From: an uncultured Prevotella sp.
GTDB lineage: Bacteria > Bacteroidota > Bacteroidia > Bacteroidales > Bacteroidaceae
Length of the DNA: 16,284 nucleotides
Direction: 5' to 3'
Assembly: GCA_900543155.1 (NCBI GenBank)
Contig: UQQN01000053.1
Coordinates: forward strand, 1-16,284
Below, piece after piece: positions 14,484 through 16,284 of this stretch (its first letter is position 1; each line of letters begins with the position of its first letter). The notes beneath the pieces are model-generated. The model ran no database searches, was not told the DNA's origin, and worked only from the letters and a program-made list of their open reading frames with translations. A program made the translations under genes and the position numbers.

Positions 14484-15386
14484 TTAATTTCTTATGTTTT
14501 CAATATCTTTTTCAGATAATCCTGTAGCTGCAGCCACATCTTTTATTGAAAGTCCAACTGCAAGAAGATTGGTTGCAATGCGCAATTTTTCGTTAAGGGC
14601 ACCTTGCTGTATGCCTTGTTGTATACCTTGTGCAATGCCTTCTTTAAGTCCTTGCTGTAGTCCTTCTTCGTGTCCTTGTTTCATGGCATAAGCATGTGTG
14701 GCAAGGGTGTCGCGCATGATTTTGATGCTTTCGTCATATTTTGCATGCTCTTCTTTGCTTAGCGCGGTCACATCAGATATGGCAGCCAATTTTTTGAAAA
14801 GTGCATTCTTTGCCAAAAAAGGCATTCTTTCGAGAGTATTCATATTTTTAAGCACAAAAATCCAACGTTCAAAATCGTTATTACAATCCATTTCCTCTTT
14901 TTTGAAAAGAGGAAGCATGAGATACACAATACGCAGTTTGTTTGAAACCACATCCTTTGTATCGCGGTCAGCTAAAACGAGGTCGGTTCTAAATTTTTGT
15001 GGTGCCATATTGGGGTCCACAAAATTCATAAAGCAAACTGTGTATACGGGTAACAGTTCGTAGAGCCACTCTCCTTTTTCGCCTTGGTTCACTATTGCAC
15101 GTGATGAATAGTAGAGTGCGCGGTCAATGAAATTCTCTTGTGCGCGGTTTTGCATCTCCACAATGATGTGTTCACCTTTGTTTGTAGTGCAATATATGTC
15201 AAAAATTATGCTTCTGCTGTCAGCAGTAATGCCAATTTGTTCATTGTTTTTAAACTCGAGTTGTGTAATCTCGAATTCGTCTTTAAACAAATCGTTGAGA
15301 AAAGCAATGAGCAAGTCTTTGCTAATTTCTCTACCAAAGATATGTTTGAATCCCCAATCGGTAAAGGGATTGATGAATCTAGCCAT
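14484..15386 (-). CDS. Rpn-family nuclease / PD-(D/E)XK putative transposase
   Basis: A 300-residue member of the recombination-promoting nuclease (Rpn) group. The N-terminus M-A-R-F-I-N-P-F-T-D-W-G-F-K-H-I-F-G is diagnostic. The catalytic core is Asp63 (F-D-I-Y-C), Glu77 and Gln79 (V-E-M-Q), then R89 and the L-Y-Y-S-S-R helix. Related Rpn proteins in E. coli raise RecA-independent recombination and cleave DNA; transposition itself is not established. Residues 235-262 form seven tetrapeptides, each ending in Gly (pattern x-x-x-G, often I-Q-Q-G). The C-terminus resembles a small helix-turn-helix (V-G-L-S-I-K-D-V-A-A-A-T-G-L-S). The gene looks intact. It lies 51 bp after the thioesterase gene and carries a CCCCCAAAAACACTAT leader also seen near the left end of the window. 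No inverted terminal repeats were recognised. Confidence 0.9.
   Translation of the reverse strand: MARFINPFTDWGFKHIFGREISKDLLIAFLNDLFKDEFEITQLEFKNNEQIGITADSRSIIFDIYCTTNKGEHIIVEMQNRAQENFIDRALYYSSRAIVNQGEKGEWLYELLPVYTVCFMNFVDPNMAPQKFRTDLVLADRDTKDVVSNKLRIVYLMLPLFKKEEMDCNNDFERWIFVLKNMNTLERMPFLAKNALFKKLAAISDVTALSKEEHAKYDESIKIMRDTLATHAYAMKQGHEEGLQQGLKEGIAQGIQQGIQQGALNEKLRIATNLLAVGLSIKDVAAATGLSEKDIENIRN
14602..14685 (-). repeat. Seven 12-bp tandem repeats in the nuclease gene
   Basis: Seven in-frame 12-mers, each beginning CCTT on the + strand (14602, 14614, 14626, 14638, 14650, 14662, 14674). They encode x-x-x-G tetrapeptides at residues 235-262. Units such as CCTTGCTGTATG and CCTTGTTGTATA differ by two bases, so slippage could add or remove units without changing frame. 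Confidence 0.85.
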
Positions 15387-15437
15387 AATCTTATAGTGTT
15401 TTTGGGGGAATAAAAGATTCAGGGTTTGCTTCGTTCG

Positions 15438-16175
15438 TTATACAGCAACACTTCCTTTTACAATAACCTTATCGCCATTTTTTATTTCAAAAAGGTGGCG
15501 TGTAGGGTCTTTTTCGTCAATGCAGTGGTAAATGTCGAGCAAGTCTCCGCAGTAAGCCTCCAAGCAATACGCCATTTCGATACGTTTAACGGGATGTTGT
15601 TTCATTTCGTCAGCAGTGAAATAGTTAAGCAACATTTCGATGTAGCGAATAGAGTTCACGTGTCCGTTAATATCAAGGTCAGCGTATACGGCTTTGTGTT
15701 GATGCACCAAGGTAGCGTCCTTCATGCGCATACGTCCCATAGGTTTGATGGGTGAGGGCCTTTCGGGAATGAGCACATTGCTAAAACCTCCATTGGGCAA
15801 TTTTTCTAAGTCGGTAGGCATACGTGTAGCTGTGTCAATCAAAGCCCAAATACTTGTAGCATGTCCATAAGCAGTACCATCATTACGCATAATGCTAAAG
15901 TGTCGGTCAGTGAATTGTCTGTAAAGTCTGTCCACCCACGTTTCTATGTAGAAATCCTCGCCAGTACGTGGCAGTGCATCCATTTCAATGACCAATCTTG
16001 ATAGCACCCAAGCATGGTGTAAGGCTATCATTTGTGAATAGCCAAAGCCATGTTCTCCAGCATGCAGAGAAGCACACCTTAAAACCAAGTTGCCTAAGTT
16101 ACCCCACGAAAGGTTTCCGCAGTAATCCTCAGTAAAAGGTTCTACGCAATATTTATATTGGCTGAATTTTTCCAT
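15438..16175 (-). CDS. Acyl-ACP thioesterase
   Basis: Hydrolyses acyl-acyl carrier protein to release free fatty acids, in the cytoplasm. The 245-residue protein has the double hot-dog layout of the FatA/FatB-type family. The first domain (about 1-135) has the long helix G-Y-S-Q-M-I-A-L-H-H-A-W and the strand F-Y-I-E-T-W-V-D-R-L-Y-R-Q-F-T-D-R. The second domain (about 150-245) holds the catalytic segment D166-x-D168-x-N170-x-H172-V-N, with E206 near the position of the third catalytic residue in plant enzymes. Bacterial members are shorter than plant ones because they lack the plastid transit peptide. The start at 16175 follows an A/T-rich leader; the palindromic repeat at the right edge lies just upstream. 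No clear TAnnTTTG promoter is seen. The Rpn gene follows after 51 bp. Confidence 0.9.
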   Translation of the reverse strand: MEKFSQYKYCVEPFTEDYCGNLSWGNLGNLVLRCASLHAGEHGFGYSQMIALHHAWVLSRLVIEMDALPRTGEDFYIETWVDRLYRQFTDRHFSIMRNDGTAYGHATSIWALIDTATRMPTDLEKLPNGGFSNVLIPERPSPIKPMGRMRMKDATLVHQHKAVYADLDINGHVNSIRYIEMLLNYFTADEMKQHPVKRIEMAYCLEAYCGDLLDIYHCIDEKDPTRHLFEIKNGDKVIVKGSVAV

Positions 16176-16220
16176 GTTGAATAGCTTTTACTTTACTCAA
16201 GTTTCGGATTTAGCAAGTGC

Positions 16221-16284
16221 GCCCTGAAGGGGCAACAGCGCCTAGCCCAGGGCAAGCGAAGCGACACCCTGGGTCAAAGCACGT
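16221..16284. repeat. Palindromic intergenic repeat at right edge
   Basis: GCCCTGAAGGGGC (16221-16233) forms one small hairpin. CCCAGGG (16246-16252) pairs with CCCTGGG (16267-16273) around an AAGCGAAGCGACA-rich loop. The GC-rich block contrasts with the A/T-rich leader beside it. It resembles the short palindromic repeats scattered between genes in Bacteroidales genomes; I recognise the pattern but cannot count copies from one window, and it may continue past the edge. Confidence 0.6.

Noticed and set aside
14484..15386. Full insertion sequence around the Rpn-type gene
   Set aside because: I found no terminal inverted repeats or target duplication at its edges, and neighbours on both sides are intact and closely spaced.

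Overview
The window looks like chromosomal DNA of a Bacteroidales bacterium, most likely Prevotella or a close relative. The grounds are: promoters of the Bacteroidetes type (TTTG, 19-20 bp, TAnnTTTG) before several genes; few Shine-Dalgarno sequences; a DUF5606 protein, the NusB - YajC - YbbR-like - CoaE block, a carboxyspermidine-type polyamine dehydrogenase and a secreted beta-galactosidase with a type IX secretion-like tail. Species cannot be named from the sequence alone. I see no tRNA, rRNA, CRISPR array or intact insertion sequence.

Left half, + strand. A leader region (1-251) with short repeats and a good promoter precedes udk (uridine kinase) and a secreted S41 peptidase, closed by a long hairpin. 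A second promoter drives nusB (long Bacteroidetes form), yajC, a membrane-anchored YbbR-domain protein and coaE; the last two overlap by 8 bp, and a hairpin sits between yajC and the YbbR gene. A DUF5606 gene stands alone with its own promoter and GAAA-loop terminator. After about 400 bp without a gene comes a 1299-residue GH2 beta-galactosidase with a lectin-like N-terminal domain. A low-molecular-weight protein tyrosine phosphatase and a small heat-shock protein (Hsp20) follow; Hsp20 has a sigma-54-like promoter and a GC-rich hairpin in front.

Right half, - strand. Four genes run leftwards and meet hsp20 tail to tail around 12.45-12.72 kb: an acyl-ACP thioesterase, an Rpn-type PD-(D/E)XK nuclease with a tetrapeptide repeat tract, a carboxyspermidine dehydrogenase-like enzyme, and a small, very acidic unknown protein. 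The convergent junction holds two identical 14-bp palindromic sites spaced 77 bp apart.

Most genes are housekeeping: nucleotide salvage, transcription and rRNA antitermination, protein export, CoA and fatty-acid synthesis, polyamines, stress. The parts that look accessory or unexplained are the Rpn gene and its apparent leader copy near the left end, the acidic small gene with the paired palindromes, the hsp20 control region, and the palindromic repeat at the right edge. I did not find a convincing multi-gene novel system; the best leads are listed as separate findings.
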